Part shown: one piece after another, positions 38,585 to 50,500 of the stretch
How positions within the stretch are numbered: position 1 is the first letter of the stretch
Layout: every line of letters starts with the position of its first letter
Source: Patiria miniata
Lineage: Eukaryota > Echinodermata > Asteroidea > Valvatida > Asterinidae
NCBI RefSeq assembly: GCF_015706575.1
Contig: NW_024037069.1
Coordinates: forward strand, 30,153,315-30,217,314
Reading direction: 5' to 3'
DNA length: 64,000 nt
The notes under the pieces: generated by a model
Told to the model about the DNA's origin: nothing
What the model saw: the letters and a program-made list of their open reading frames with translations, nothing else
Database searches by the model: none
Translations under genes and position numbers: made by a program

Positions 38585-38870
38585 ATGATTTGTTATGAAA
38601 CTTTGTTCTTTTCTTAATGATCTAAGCATCGATATCACCGTTAGTCAAGCAAAGAGTGCGAGACGCGCTCATCATGAACTCCCTCACCATAAAGCCACGC
38701 TGATTTCCCGATCCTATCACCGGCAAGGGCTTACCAACCCATCCCGGGGCATTCTCGTTTCATCACGGTCTACCCTTCACTCCCTCTAACCCTGCGCTGT
38801 GTATTGCAACTGATGTGGTTTCTATCATCAGGCCAGGGGAAGTTGATAAGGTCGGCGCCCCCCGGCCTCA

Positions 38871-38901
<31 letters not shown>

Positions 38902-40674
38902 TCACTGGCGCCACGACGCAGCTGCACGGGAAGCCGAGGATCTGGTAGGGCGCCGCCACAGCTGGTTTCTCCAATGAGTGCCTCGGCATTATAAACACGG
39001 CGAAAGACTTGTAATCAAAGGTCATCATAATTCCAAAAATATGTCAAGTGGTATAGTGTAACTGCAGGCTCTCCCCCCACTTTTCCAACGAAACTCCACC
39101 CACCTCAGCTCAGCTGGCAATGATATACTTTAATAGCGTAGATTGTGATGTCATGAATGTTTTACTAATGTGTTGGCACTCGCGTACTAATGACGCACAA
39201 TATATTGGCTGAGGGTTCATTGGCATTAAATGGATGATGCCTTGTGAGTCATTTCATTTCAGCCGGAGACAATCCCCTTAAAAATTGTTCCCGACAAACC
39301 CTAACACGAATTTCGGACACAAAATGGCCTCCTGGGCAATGATGCATCATTTGAAATATGCACCAGTGTGTTAATTCATTTTGTCATTAAACTGTCTATG
39401 AGACTTTCTACAACCTTGTACAACTCTGTGTGCGATACTAAAAACTGCGCCATCAACGTCCAAACAGAACAAACAGACGTTCACCTCGAAATGCCGACCA
39501 GTTGTACCAGAGCCCGCCCTCTATTGATGCAAGGGAGTAGGATAGGACACGGGAATACAGCCGTGATTTTATACGGAGCACACTTTCTTCCGAAACTTCG
39601 GCATGGACACTTCTCACTGAAAACAGCGCACAGGCGATGACAACAGGTCAAGGAAGGTAAACCAATCAATCAAGGAGTGGTGGAACCGTATCTTGCTCCA
39701 TTCTTCATTCTAAGGAAATGTTTACCACCAAACTATAAGTCTCCTTTGTTGTCAACATCCATTGTTATTTTCTTGGCTGTCGCGGTAATGCAAAAAGTCC
39801 GCTTGGTCGTGTTATTGTACTCGATAATAAGAGACAAACACCTTACTGCTGTTACGTTTGTCGGTTAAAAATAAGTTTAAGGGTGGAGACCTTTTTTTTA
39901 GCCAGTGACGTAGAGTTACCTTGTGGTCAACCTCGTCCCCAAATCGATTTACAAAGGTGTTCTGCGACACGATCGATTTTGCAGGAAGCTGTGGGGTCTC
40001 CTAAGATTGAGGGCGCTATTCAGCAAAAGTAGGGGGCAAAGAGAAATTCCTCGATACCGCTCTCATGAGATCCCTGTGACTTCAGGAGGGGAAGAAACAA
40101 CACCCCGAACCAAAAAGAAACCCCAACATTTGGGGACAATCTAAGATGGTTATGACTTTTAAGCAAGAACTACGCAAAAAGCTGCGTACAGCGTAAAAAC
40201 TGCATTACATTAAATTATAAATTACAATTGTTTATTTCACAATCGAACTCTTTGTTCTCTCTCCCTTTACATGTAATGTTTTTAATTTTCAAGAAGAATT
40301 TAGGAAATTCAACAAGAGGCTTATCCAAAGATGCAATAGGAAACAGTCGTCTAAAAATGGTTTGCATATTTTGTTCGATTAATTTCAAATACTTATAGAA
40401 ATGGGAATTTGTATAATCAAATGGATGAGGTAAGTAGATGGTGCCTTCACTTTGCTATAGACGGTGGCCCCCTGTAATGGCGGAAGTGTTTGGCCAGCTA
40501 TTGCACAGATCAACTGTTTCATGACAGTTATCCTGAACAATAGCTAGCACTATGCTTTCGCCATTGGAGGGGGCTGTGGTAGAAGTGATAGGCGTGCTAT
40601 AGGATTGGTCTATTTGCTTGTCTAATTTCTTCCTCGTTGTATGCAGAACCAGTCAAGACTTAAGAAGTGACATT
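38585..40674. other. No gene seen; candidate gene 1 3'UTR at the right end
   Basis: Includes a poly-C run near 38869-38901. The last ~440 bp before 40675 would be gene 1 3'UTR if the signal at 40231 is used. Confidence 0.3.
40231..40236 (-). terminator. Candidate poly(A) signal for gene 1
   Basis: AATAAA on the minus strand, about 440 bp past the gene 1 stop, in AT-rich sequence. First clear canonical signal downstream of the stop. Confidence 0.4.
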
Positions 40675-41363
40675 TCAGTGGTGAACATGCCGTCCTTTGT
40701 TCTTCAACTCTAACGACGACACATTGCCCAAGTGCTTGAAGATGTGAGGTTTCACGACAAAGTGGCGTCTCTGAAGATGAAGCTGCATGAGGGCGCTAAA
40801 CAAGAAATCTACGGGTTGCTCCTGGTAGAATTGCACCAAGTACCGAGCCACGTGCAACAAGTCCCAATCGCGAAATAATTTCCCTGTTCCCTTGTCTGAT
40901 ATGTCCAAAAGAATCCAATGTTCGGCTCGGTTCAGGGCAATGAACCTGCGGATTGTTGAGACGTATCCAGGTACCGTCGTGAAATCATCGTCTAGTTGAA
41001 GGTAATAGTCAGACATGCTGACAGAGTAAGCGAAGAGAAAGACATTATCGATGTTTTCCTTGGACCGCCAATACACTCGCTCGTCTGGGTTATCGAACGT
41101 TCTCTTCAAGTTTTTGAGAGGCGGGTAGAAAGACCTTGGGGCTTCGATGAGTTGGAGAAATCCACTCTCAAGATGTTTGGGGAATCTGAAGACGATGTCG
41201 CGAGCTTCTTGGCGAGCTGACTCTTTGAAATCACACGCAAAGACGACGATACTCATCTGAGATCGTTCCGTGGCATTAGTGTTCACTATCAAAGAGTTTA
41301 AGGTCTGGTAGAGATAGCTGGCGTTTATGCGCTCTACAGTTGTTATTCCAATCGTAAGAAAAC
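40675..41363 (-). CDS. MGAT4: Gene 1 catalytic (terminal) exon, GT54 domain
   Basis: Single exon carrying the entire visible catalytic domain. The acceptor reads ctttcctctacag, followed by GT as the last two bases of a Gly codon (phase 1). Key blocks are FLTIGITTVE, IVVFACDF, FYPPLKNLKRTFDNPDERV, WRSKENIDNVFLF, YYLQLDDDF, WILLDIS, GTGKLFRD and LVQFYQEQPVD, all in the order seen in MGAT4C proteins. TGA occupies 40675-40677. The frame stays open upstream into the intron, but that stretch matches nothing in the family and is not used. Confidence 0.93.
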
Positions 41364-44300
41364 CTGTAGAGGAAAGATATAAAACTAGTGATAGGATATG
41401 TGGTAATCGTATCCGGCATTGCGTCCTTCGTGCGTGTTTACTTCGAAATGAAAGCCCAATAACTGTGACGAAACTTCCATTATTATTGGACCATGTTATC
41501 ATTCAAACAGATGACAATGAGAACACGTTCGAGATATGATGAATATTTATTATTTTCCTAAAATGGAATTTTTGCGTCGGGGTGATGTAAATCAATACAA
41601 GGTTTTGCCCTTCACCGACGTATAACGCAGTGTGTTATTAAGTGGGTGCGGAGGGTTTGAAATTTTAAAACCGTTACGTAAAGCTTCACTTTGTGAAAAT
41701 TGAATGCCGTTTTGTAGTCCAGACCATGTTTATCGGTCAAAGGTACATAGGATCATTTGCTCTTTGTGCACATTGTTGTTTTCATTTGAATGAACAAAAT
41801 TGCTCAAAATATTAAGTACGATGGACAACAACTAATAATCTGTTGAAATTTTAGCTCAGTGGCTACTATAAATTTTAAGAAAACAGAAAACATGATGCAC
41901 TTTTTTGGGGGGGGGTCTCCTAACTGGAGTCCGTTGCCTGCGGACACATTTTGTTTTTAAAACCACCTTCAATAATTGATTTCGTTTGATTTAAACTATA
42001 GGTTTTCCGGTCTATTTTAAACGTTTATCATTCGAATTCACCGTTTCTAATATACAAATTCGTCCATCAACATCGATTTAGTACACTTCCAATGTTTATT
42101 TTCGTCTTTTGTCAGACAACTTCAAATTTATTTCAAGCAAATTCAAACAATGAGCCCACGTTTTCGTCCTGGATTATTCAAATAACCTTGTTATTCAGAA
42201 ATCAATTTCGTCTATTAATTGATTTATATCAGACGGATTCGATCTCTGAATGCTGCCATTCGGCAACAGCTTAGACGAATTTGATCTGAAATGACGAATA
42301 TTCTCGACTCGGTGACTAAAGAGGGTGACCAAACTTTAAAATTGAATGGTAGATGACTAAATTGGTTTTGTTAAAAGCGTGTGAATCTTCTCGTGGACGA
42401 AATTGAATGATAGAGTGGGTGAATTTGAATGAAACGTCTTTAAAAATAGCCGGGAAATTCTATATTTTCTGGAGGGATAATTTCAAGGAGGTATTTGGGG
42501 CTATCCCTAATTTCACTTTGAGGATGGTCTGTTTTTCTCATTAAAGGGGAGATACACACAACATTTGCAAACATCACAAAATGAAATGACCCAATTATCA
42601 CGAAATACCTTACTGGATTGTTAGGGAATGACAGTCTGAAAGCATCCTTTAAAATCGTGGCTCCTGGTGTGCTGTCATTTTCAAGAAAAATGGGATTTTT
42701 ATGGCTTTTTCCAAAAAAAACCGCTCCTACTTATCATATTTAGTTATTCCGCGTTTTCTTTGCAATTGATAACACACCAGTGAAGGGGTACAAGCCTGCT
42801 AAACTGATTCTCTGACCTTACAACTCCCCAAAGTCTATAAATTGCTTCGTTTCATAAGTGGTTTTTCCAGCATCTACAAGCCCAAATCGTGAAACAAGTC
42901 ATTTTATCAATATTTGCTATAACATACTAATCCTCCAAATCCATTTATTTCTGGAAATTGCATTAAAGGTTGTACATTCCCTTTAAGTTTCCGGGTAGTC
43001 ATGTTCCTAGTGCGTGCCTTTTAAACATTTCTCATAAACGTGTGCACGGTTTGCTGCGGCGTGATGTTACTACTCTCACAGACTTTACAGGAACCCAGTC
43101 GAGACACCACACCGTGAAATCACTACCAAAGGAGACGACTGCCAATGACTGGGACCTGGGACCTAATGACGTCATGGTTTTGTTTACATATGCACTTTCC
43201 TATGGGAGCGAATTCGGACGCCAGACTAAGTATAGGGTTGCGGGCCAGTAAATCGGTGCAACATTGTCTACGCCGGCCAAGTCACGATTTGCATGGCCTC
43301 AAATTCTTATTTCAAATTCAAGTTATTTGAGCACATTGTGGGCCATAAACTTGAGGGTTTGTTAAAAAACAATATGGGTGGAAGCCGTGCACATGGCTGT
43401 GCGCTTGTAGTTATGTGCCATTTGAATGAAATTGGAGCCCTAAAAGCGATCTATTTTGCAATGGAATGTAGGCGTCGTTTTTCTAAATGGCGATGGGCTT
43501 CAGGACCATTTTAAGGGGTGATCATCTTTGGATGGAAATTTCTCCTTAGAAAAGTCATCACTTAACTCCCCAAAAATTGAAAAGAAAATGAAAGATGCTG
43601 AAATAAGCTTTAATTTGATGTTTGTCTCGAACACCTTGGAGAGTTGTGAGTATTTTTCCTGAATTTTTGAAGTGGAGGCATTTATCATTGGGGTCTATGG
43701 CAGTTTATTTACTGGTCTGCAACCATAGGGACCGTCTACCACATGTAAACAAAGCGTGACGTCATTAGGTCTCAGGCCTATTGTGAGTCTATCCTACCTC
43801 GCTCTTTTCTGCGATGACCAAGAACCAACGCTTTGTCTCGGTCGAGGTTCGGTAGGTTCATGCAACCCATATCAGATGTCAATCCTGGAACCTTACGAGA
43901 AAAAAAACACACCAATCAATCAAAACGTAAATATTAATGTCATCACTTACACAATGACAAATGTTGAGAAGCAAGAAACTGTATACGATCTGTCTGAAGT
44001 GAAAACCTTTAATTAAACAGCTTTTAAGTATCATTATGTCATCATCATCTCATCTTCATATACTGTGCAGAAGCCTCCGCTGGAGTATACTCGCACATTG
44101 GTTGAAGTGCAAACAAGCAGGTGCATACATAACTCGAGGCATACAAAGACAAATATGTGCAAGTAAAAACAGCTGTTTTGGGACAGGTTGGTTACCCGTA
44201 ACGTTCACTCTGGTGTGACTACCATAGTTTATGAAACTGATTTTATTTTGGCAGGGTTGTTGTGATCCAAATTCGATTCTGAAATTCAAAGAGAACCTCG

Positions 44301-45303
44301 TTGGATCACAACTAGTGTCGATGCTTCAATTGCGCATTTTGTGTTGTCATTTAAGACAAGGTGTCGATACTCAAAACACCATTCTTGTGTGTTAACTCAT
44401 TGTTCTTTAATACCTTGGTAGGGTCGATACCAGTATCGATACTCCAAGTGCCGTCCAGTGCTGTTCGAGTCTGCTCCGTTGTGTATCTGACCAATACCTC
44501 AGGCATCCAAGGCAGGTTGCTGTAGCCTGAACAGGAGAAATGATATGAACAATTTCAGTGGTTGCTATGGAAACCTCTCCACTCCTGGTTAAAATAAAAT
44601 CTTCGAATAAAGGTTCAAAGTAATTAGGCGTAAACAATATTTATAAAAACACCAGAATCCTCGTTTTGTAAGAGGTATTATTATTTGACACTTTGTGTTG
44701 ATATCCGATTTTAATTAACAAAGTCTGCAATTTATAATTGTCTCTTTTTTTGTAAAGAGGTAGTGGAATGCTCGAAGACATTTCCGTCATTTTTTGGGTA
44801 TATGTAGCCTAAGGTGTGATGAAATAAAAACGACTATTGTGTCTGTCATGAAATGAGTACAAAAGGTACTTTTGAGAGCTGTTGTTCAGGTCCTGTTTCG
44901 ACCCGAACGTGCAATTTGTGTAAAAGTCGTCGTTGGGGGCAGCAAAAAAAACACAGTAAATCGTGACGTAATAAACAGGACTCCCGATGCAGCGTAGTAT
45001 AAAATGGTAAAGAATCATTTTACAGCTATTGTTTCACAGACAACTGGCTGTACTTACTTTAAGTAGGGCCTAGGCGATGTTATATCTCTGACTTCGCTAA
45101 AACTTTTCAGGGTTTTACCACTTAATTGCAAATTGATCCTTAGACGGATACAACTGATACAATTAAAAAGTACCTTGCGCGACAATTCCTCTGGTGTCCC
45201 CCAACTCCAAACCATTCCGTGCGGCAATCACCACGACAATGACACAAGCCACTGTCAACCACAGCCACCTCTTCTGCAGGCACAGCCACGCTTTAATGCC
45301 CAT
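40675..45303 (-). CDS. MGAT4: MGAT4C-like GlcNAc-transferase, gene 1 (four coding exons)
   Basis: Gene model joined by hand: 45303-45174 (signal anchor), 44526-44414 (stem), 43891-43798 (linker), 41363-40675 (catalytic). The exons sum to 1026 nt, or 341 residues plus stop, with junction phases 1, 0, 1. By family (GT54), the enzyme would move GlcNAc from UDP-GlcNAc to the core mannose arms of N-glycans as a Golgi type II membrane protein. Seen: a hydrophobic segment at residues 13-28, the linker motif ALVLGHRRKERG, the domain start FLTIGITTVE, an acidic DDD triad at residues 237-239 in the place of the family EDD/DxD metal site, and LVQFYQEQPVD. The catalytic exon is roughly two-thirds identical by eye to gene 2. 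The protein stops about 15 residues after HLG, so the C-terminal lectin-like domain of vertebrate MGAT4A is absent. The acceptor upstream of the start codon implies a further 5' noncoding exon. Family call firm; exact substrate and MGAT4 subtype uncertain. Confidence 0.85.
41738..41900 (+). mobile_element. MITE family B, diverged partial copy
   Basis: Matches the left third only (catag gatcatttgctctttg, ... gctcagtggctactata); within the gene 1 intron. Confidence 0.5.
42541..42986 (+). mobile_element. TTAA-flanked MITE family A, internally shortened
   Basis: Ends conserved; lies inside the long intron of gene 1 between catalytic and linker exons. Lacks part of the right half, including the second gtcagggaacc block. 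Confidence 0.8.
43159..43772. mobile_element. MITE family K (ends ACCTAATGACGTCA)
   Basis: Inverted ends acctaatgacgtca...tttgtttacat and the mirror at 43738-43770. The interior matches 50065-50500 in reverse. It ends 26 bp from the donor side of the gene 1 linker exon. Confidence 0.7.
43798..43891 (-). CDS. Gene 1 linker exon (GHRRK motif)
   Basis: 94-nt exon from phase 0 to phase 1. The acceptor has a strong T-rich tract ending ctcgtaag, and the donor is CGAG|GTAGGA. It encodes VPGLTSDMGCMNL followed by a stretch ending ALVLGHRRKERG, and joins directly to the Gly-Phe-Leu-Thr-Ile start of the catalytic exon. Matching exons lie at 54601-54703 and 63296-63392. An AG seven bases further in (exon start 43884, phase 1) is possible but does not fit the stem exon's phase. 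Confidence 0.85.
44414..44526 (-). CDS. Gene 1 stem exon
   Basis: 113-nt exon. The acceptor is atttctcctgttcag|GC and the donor CCAAG|GTATTA, giving phase 1 to phase 0. It encodes YSNLPWMPEVLVRY and on to GIDPTK, a hydrophilic sequence suited to a Golgi stem. No similarity to the other stem exons is evident; it is recognised by position, phase and splice sites. A second donor (ACTG|GTATCG, end at 44431) would give phase 1 and is a weaker alternative. Confidence 0.65.
44753..45010 (+). mobile_element. Family G, half element
   Basis: Equivalent to the left arm of the foldback at 62252, more than 90% identical by eye. Sits between the stem and anchor exons of gene 1. Confidence 0.8.
45174..45303 (-). 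CDS. Gene 1 signal-anchor (first coding) exon
   Basis: The ATG at 45303-45301 has a G at -3 and a G at +4. The exon encodes MGIKAWLCLQKRWLWLTVA and more hydrophobic residues, a short basic N-terminus followed by a membrane span (residues 13-28), as expected for a type II Golgi enzyme. The donor GCGCAAG|GTACTT leaves phase 1. A strong acceptor (gtcattttgcacag) places the exon's 5' edge at 45327, so 24 nt of 5'UTR share the exon and an upstream noncoding exon is implied. Confidence 0.8.
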
Positions 45304-45578
45304 ATCAGCCTTTCGACGTTCGACGACCTGTGCAAAATGACAAGAATGTTCGCACGTCAGACATCCCCCTTGGTCACGGGTGGCGTATAACAGAGCCGCA
45401 TAGAGCATGGATGACGACATGAAAATGTCATATGGTCAGTCACTTTGTCTATATATGTATCTATCGATATCATACACCGATGGAGTGGCGATATCACAGA
45501 TATGAAACTGAGAAGTAAAACTGCTCGAAACATAGTTTACAAATGCTCAAAAATCTTGAATTTAATCAATCATTTTCG

Positions 45579-46108
45579 TTAAAGGGAATGTAGATCATTG
45601 GCTTTTGCTGTAATTTTCAGAAATGAACTATTTGAGGGGTTAGTATAATTGATCAAATATTGTTACACTGACATTTTTTAAGTTTTGTGTTCGAAAAGGT
45701 TGGAAAAAACCAAGAAAAACAAAAATGTTCATGTAGTCTGGTTCCCTGACTCCACAAAAGATAAAATGAATCAATTTATAGATGATGGAAAATTGTAAGG
45801 CAAGGGAACCAGTCTAGCTAGCCTGCAGCCGTTCATGAACATGTAACCAATAGCAAACAAATTTGGACTGAAAAAATGGTAAACTTGGAGCAGTAGTTGA
45901 AAAATAGTTAGGTTTTTCCAACGCTGGTCGGCCGACCACCGTTGGAAATGTATACAAAAATACCATTTTCTTGAAAATGACTTCACACCAGATGCCATAA
46001 TTTTACAAGATGCTTGAGACTGTCATTTACCAACATCCTAGTAAGGTTTTCGTAAAAACTTGGTAGTTTTATTTTTCGATGTTTGCAAATGTTGTATATT
46101 CCCTTTAA
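45579..46108 (-). mobile_element. TTAA-flanked MITE family A, inverted copy
   Basis: Reverse orientation, starting ttaaagggaatgtagatcat and ending ttgtatattccctttaa. Central palindrome ggtcggccgacc intact. Lies about 250 bp upstream of the gene 1 first coding exon. Confidence 0.85.
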
Positions 46109-46645
46109 ATTATGTTTCCGGAAATTTGCTTTCAATCGTAAAACACTTCTTTAATGGCAGTATATCCTCAAATTGGAGGCTCACGATACTGCAGGAAAGC
46201 GGAACTACAATTTGGAACAATCCACTTTCATCGCATGCCGCGAAGGTGTAAAGAGGCATACATTAAAACATTTGCCCCTCGATCTTAATTAACATAAGGC
46301 CCACCCCCTCTACACTGAATTATGTGTCCCACGAATTGTTGTGACTGTAACGGGGAAATATGTGCGGACGGTGAGTTTCTTTCATCATTTCACGCTTCTT
46401 TGGTTCAATTTCTTGTACCACAGAGACCTGGTTAACCTCTCAGATAAAGGGTTCATTCTGTGATGAATTTGTTTTAATCAAAATGAGGAAATAACCACCT
46501 GATTCCCTTACCGTTCATTGATACACGGACTCATTTTGGAAGCTCCATTATGACTAACACGTCAAGCCCGTCGCACAGCTATATCGGTACGTTGAACTGT
46601 GTATTTCTATGCATGTACATCAAACGAATAATATTATGCTTACCT

Positions 46646-47239
46646 TTAATTAATCAAGCTTCCTCTTCGTTCAACTACTTCGTGCAAAACATCACTTAAA
46701 TTTGTAGCAATAAAAGCGAGATTTCTATTCGGTAACATCTTGAGCGGATCGTGTTCGATCGCCATCTTCCAGGGCAGCTGAATAACAGCTAACAATTCAC
46801 ATCCTATGACCTTAATTATGCTCGCGCCTCTTGAGACATTCCATTCGGATAAAGGGGTGAAGCCACACGGGGTGGCAAAGGTTTTATCTTGTTTTTGTGT
46901 GAGCAATAACCCTTGATTTTTAAGAGTGCATGCAAAACTTTTCATTTTTGTGAAATAATTCCGCTTTGTACAGGCGTATACGGCTGAATCCATTCTACGA
47001 TTTCCAATTCGATTTTCACCTCCATTGGAGATACTGAAAAATAAAAGGTGATAAATCTCCAGCTGATCTGGCCATCGGGAATAGTCGTGCCACAGGAAAT
47101 TTTCATCATGAGACTTGGGTGCTCTGGATGAACCCAAGCAGGCAAGGACCCTAGAGACCCAAAAACAGACGGTTCCTAATTGGTGCACTTTGTGCGTGCG
47201 GTGGTCCCTGTGGGGGACACCTCTTCTTAAAGGAAACAT
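46646..47239 (-). other. Long open frame of unknown meaning
   Basis: 197 codons open between genes 1 and 2. A second minus frame over 46942-47145 is also open and equally coding-like (SLMMKISCGTTIPDGQISW). No domain was recognised in either, no convincing exon pair was found, and the high-coordinate end runs into repeat-like sequence shared with other intergenic regions. Probably non-coding. Confidence 0.15.
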
Positions 47240-47957
47240 GCAGTGGAAATTCGGCTCATCTTATTTTCATGCACATTACTATGTGTTGCAACAATACATA
47301 CAAGATCTTAATACTTGTTTTCATTGGAAGTGACTAAAAAGTGGTAGTTTTTTAATTACATCTTGTCATCAATATTATGTAAGAGGAGCTAAATGGAGAC
47401 ACTACTGTTGTGCCTGGAATGACATCACGCTTTGGCTCATGAATATGGAAATTTTTATTAGCAAAAAACTCAAACGTTGAAATTTCTCCCTTTTACTGCT
47501 ACAACGAAGGTGGAAAGTCATAGTTACATGGCAAGAAAGCTGTTTAAAAAGGAATTTAAGTCATAAAAAAAATCCTATTGCTTGTTTCCTTTAAACTCGT
47601 AGTCTTTTCCCCAAGGCTGTGTAGTGACACTCTTCAAAACAGATCCCAAGTTTGCACGTACATGGAGAAAAGGGAACTAGGCACGTAATATTACACAGGA
47701 TAAGTCATTTCCTGCTTGGGTGAGGTCGATTCCATGTGTAATCGCTATGACGAAGAGCATATAAGCAACGAACCGTTACATTAGTCATGCTGCATTAAAA
47801 AAATGGTAGAATTGCACGGTTGAGTACATGAGTACATCCATATTGCATCCACCACCGATTCAACAACAGCACTGAAAACCAGCCGCGATTTTCTCAAATT
47901 TTTTTCGCTCGCCCAACGGTCCAATGCAAACCAACGTCTTCATGGTGTTGTTTAAAA

Positions 47958-48457
47958 TACAGGGTGAGTCCAAAAATGAAACCCAAATGTCGGGACATTT
48001 TTTTAGTGAAGTTCTGCATGTAGCACTTTCAAGATCTAGGATATAAAAGCCCAATTCATAAGCTTTCTTTTAGTACAAGAATAATTCAAATCACTAATGT
48101 ACTTTTCAAGTTACGGAATTTTAAACACAACCACCGTTTCAAGGTTTTGTCCACGGATCACAAAAAAAGTTAAGTGGTTTTTTTTCAGCAAAACGAAAAC
48201 AAATCACATAATTGTTTTCGTTTTCATGAAAGAACGCATGCCTTTTTTTGTGATCCGTGGACAGAACTTTAAAACGGTGGTTGTGTTTAAAACTCCGTAA
48301 CTTAAAAAATACATGAGTGATTTGAATTATACTTAAACTTAAAGAAAGCTTATGAATTGGGCTTTCCTATGCTAGATTTTGAAAGTGCTACATGCAGAAC
48401 TTTACTAAAACAATGGTCCTGACATTTGGGTTTCGCTTTTTGTTTACTCACCCTGTA
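47958..48457. mobile_element. 500-bp palindromic MITE with TA ends (mariner-like)
   Basis: Arms of about 220 bp: tacagggtgagtccaaaaat at the left mirrors the right end gtttactcaccctgta, and inner blocks match too (gtccacggatcacaaaaaaa / tttttttgtgatccgtggac). TA at both ends and the CAGGGTG start fit Tc1/mariner-derived elements. No transposase frame. Confidence 0.75.
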
Positions 48458-49419
48458 GTCTTTAAATAAACATGAAAAGAAACTATGAACGTGCGACCTT
48501 TTCTGTTTTTCTATCCACCACTCCGTTTCCCTTTCCTACACCATGTACACACTTCTTATTCCTCCATTGCTGAGCAAAATGTTCACACGGCCCAATAACT
48601 GCAACCAAAAACAAACCTGAAATCTCTTTCATCACCCAAAGGTGGAAAAATAATCAAAGGGGGCTCCCGGGTCCAACAGTGGGTCGAGGGGATGAGAAGG
48701 GTTACAGCTCCACGATTTATTTTCATCCTCAAGGGTCCAGTTTGATCGCACATAAGCGTTGTTTATTAACAGCCGAGAGTGTTGGAATGTTACTTAAAGA
48801 TGTCATATCGCGGCGGTTGTAATAAAAAAAAATAAGCAGATGGAATTTGGAAACATTATTAACACGCCTAGAAGACAGTGACAGGTAGATGCGAGGATTT
48901 GTAATTTCTGACATTGGGCATGGAGCCTTTTGTCCTTTTATCCGATTGTAATTTTATCTTTAACCCCCACCCTCTTGTTTCTCCATGCATATCGCATAGA
49001 CTTACTCTTCACGGCACAACAAAGTTGCTTGTCGACCTGCAAGATTTCAATCACTGATGACGTCAACGAGCCGGCTGTCAGTGCTGCGGCAGCAGTATGC
49101 GGAATGGTGTGAATGTTGTGAACAACTTTTCTCGAGGTTTGTTTTCTGCTGTTGGTCTTTGAGGAAGCACTGTGTGTTGATGTATGCCCAGGAGAAATCT
49201 CGCACAGCAACTTAGCGGAGAAACTCGATCAACTTGAAGCATTGAGTAATATACATGAAGCAAACTGTGATGGGTTCTCGTTAAAATCCGTCTTTGCCTT
49301 CCCGTAGCTGCTGATGCCGCCAGTCACAGTCACAGAGCAAGGAAGGACGAATGATGACTAATTCCACATTATTATGAACACAGGACGAGCTAATATAACC
49401 GATATAACACGGCAGTCTG

Positions 49420-49531
49420 ATGTTTGACTTCAAGTTGCCGGTGCGTATACTTGCGCTCACCCTGTTGGTCTGGTACATGAACGTAGCCTACAGCAACACA
49501 TCGTCTACGAACAGGACATACAAGGTCAAAG
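49420..49531 (+). CDS. Orphan signal-anchor-like exon (first of two)
   Basis: ATG at 49420 opens MFDFKLPVRILALTLLVWYM and continues NVAYSNTSSTNRTYKVK: a hydrophobic span or signal peptide followed by two N-glycosylation sequons. A donor at AAAG|GTTGGT gives phase 1, the phase used by all three anchor exons of the cluster; an inner donor (AAG|GTCAAA, 49524) gives phase 0. A perfect CRE-type TGACGTCA sits at 49058-49065. No plus-strand stem, linker or catalytic exon was found before gene 3, about 11 kb away. It could be an alternative first exon of gene 3, an exon of another gene, or chance. Confidence 0.45.
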
Positions 49532-50064
49532 GTTGGTTATCATTTACATCTTCCTTTCACTCCGCAGCCATCTCACCGCTGTTTCGATAAGAACTCGTAC
49601 ATTCCAGATACTGATATGCCAGGCACTGATCTAGGCATATAGATATCGGTTTGGATATGTGATCCCGGGGAACCAGCGAGACAGACGAATGGTTCGTAGT
49701 TTTGTTTCACTATTATATTTCACCTCGATAAAGCTGCTGTTATAAACAACATGTGCGCGGATTATACGGGAAATCACAGGCTGAGCACGATTTTATTCAG
49801 TTATTACTGTTGCCACGCTTGCTGTGTGTTTGTTTTCCTCCTTCACCGTCTGACTTTTAGGTATGGGGAATAACACCACACCACTTACCCAACTGATGTC
49901 AGCCTGCATACAAGGCTATTCTGTGTATATTATTAGACCCTAGTTTCATGATTAGAACGACTTCCCATGACTCACTGGGATGTTTGGTAACCATTTTATG
50001 CGCATCGAACAGTCGTACAAAAGTACAGAAACCGTATGTCTACTGCTGTGCATATATAAGTTTG

Positions 50065-50500
50065 CAGACTAGTCAATCAACTGCCATAGACCCCAGTGAT
50101 AAATACCCCCACTTTTTAAGATTAGGACAAATACTCACAACTCTCCAAGGTGTTTGAGACACCAATCAAATTAAAGCTCATTTCATCATCTTGCTTTTTC
50201 AGTTCAATTGGCGGGGGTAATCCGAAGATGACCACCCCTTAGTAAACTGGAGTAGTCATGAAGCCCATCGCCATTTTGAAAAAAAAAATGACGCCTCCGC
50301 TCCATTGCAAAATAGAGCAAATTTAGGGCTTCACTTAATACAATTTTTTTTAACAAACCCTCACGTTCATAGCTCATAAAATGCCATAATACAAAAAACA
50401 CTGAGCGCATACAAATCGTGATTTGGCCCGCGTATGCAATATTGTCCTACACCCCTATGGCTGTGCATATAAATCTAGCGTATTACTGCAAAAAAAACTC
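50065..50500 (-). mobile_element. MITE family K, inverted partial copy
   Basis: Shares ccatagaccccagtgataaa, actcacaactctccaaggtg and gcccatcgccatttt with 43245-43730 on the other strand; the ends are missing. Confidence 0.65.

Noticed and set aside
43798-43884. Shorter gene 1 linker exon (phase 1 acceptor at 43885-43886)
   Set aside because: Would leave the stem exon out of frame; the acceptor 7 bp upstream has the better pyrimidine tract and phase 0, and the same situation holds in gene 2.
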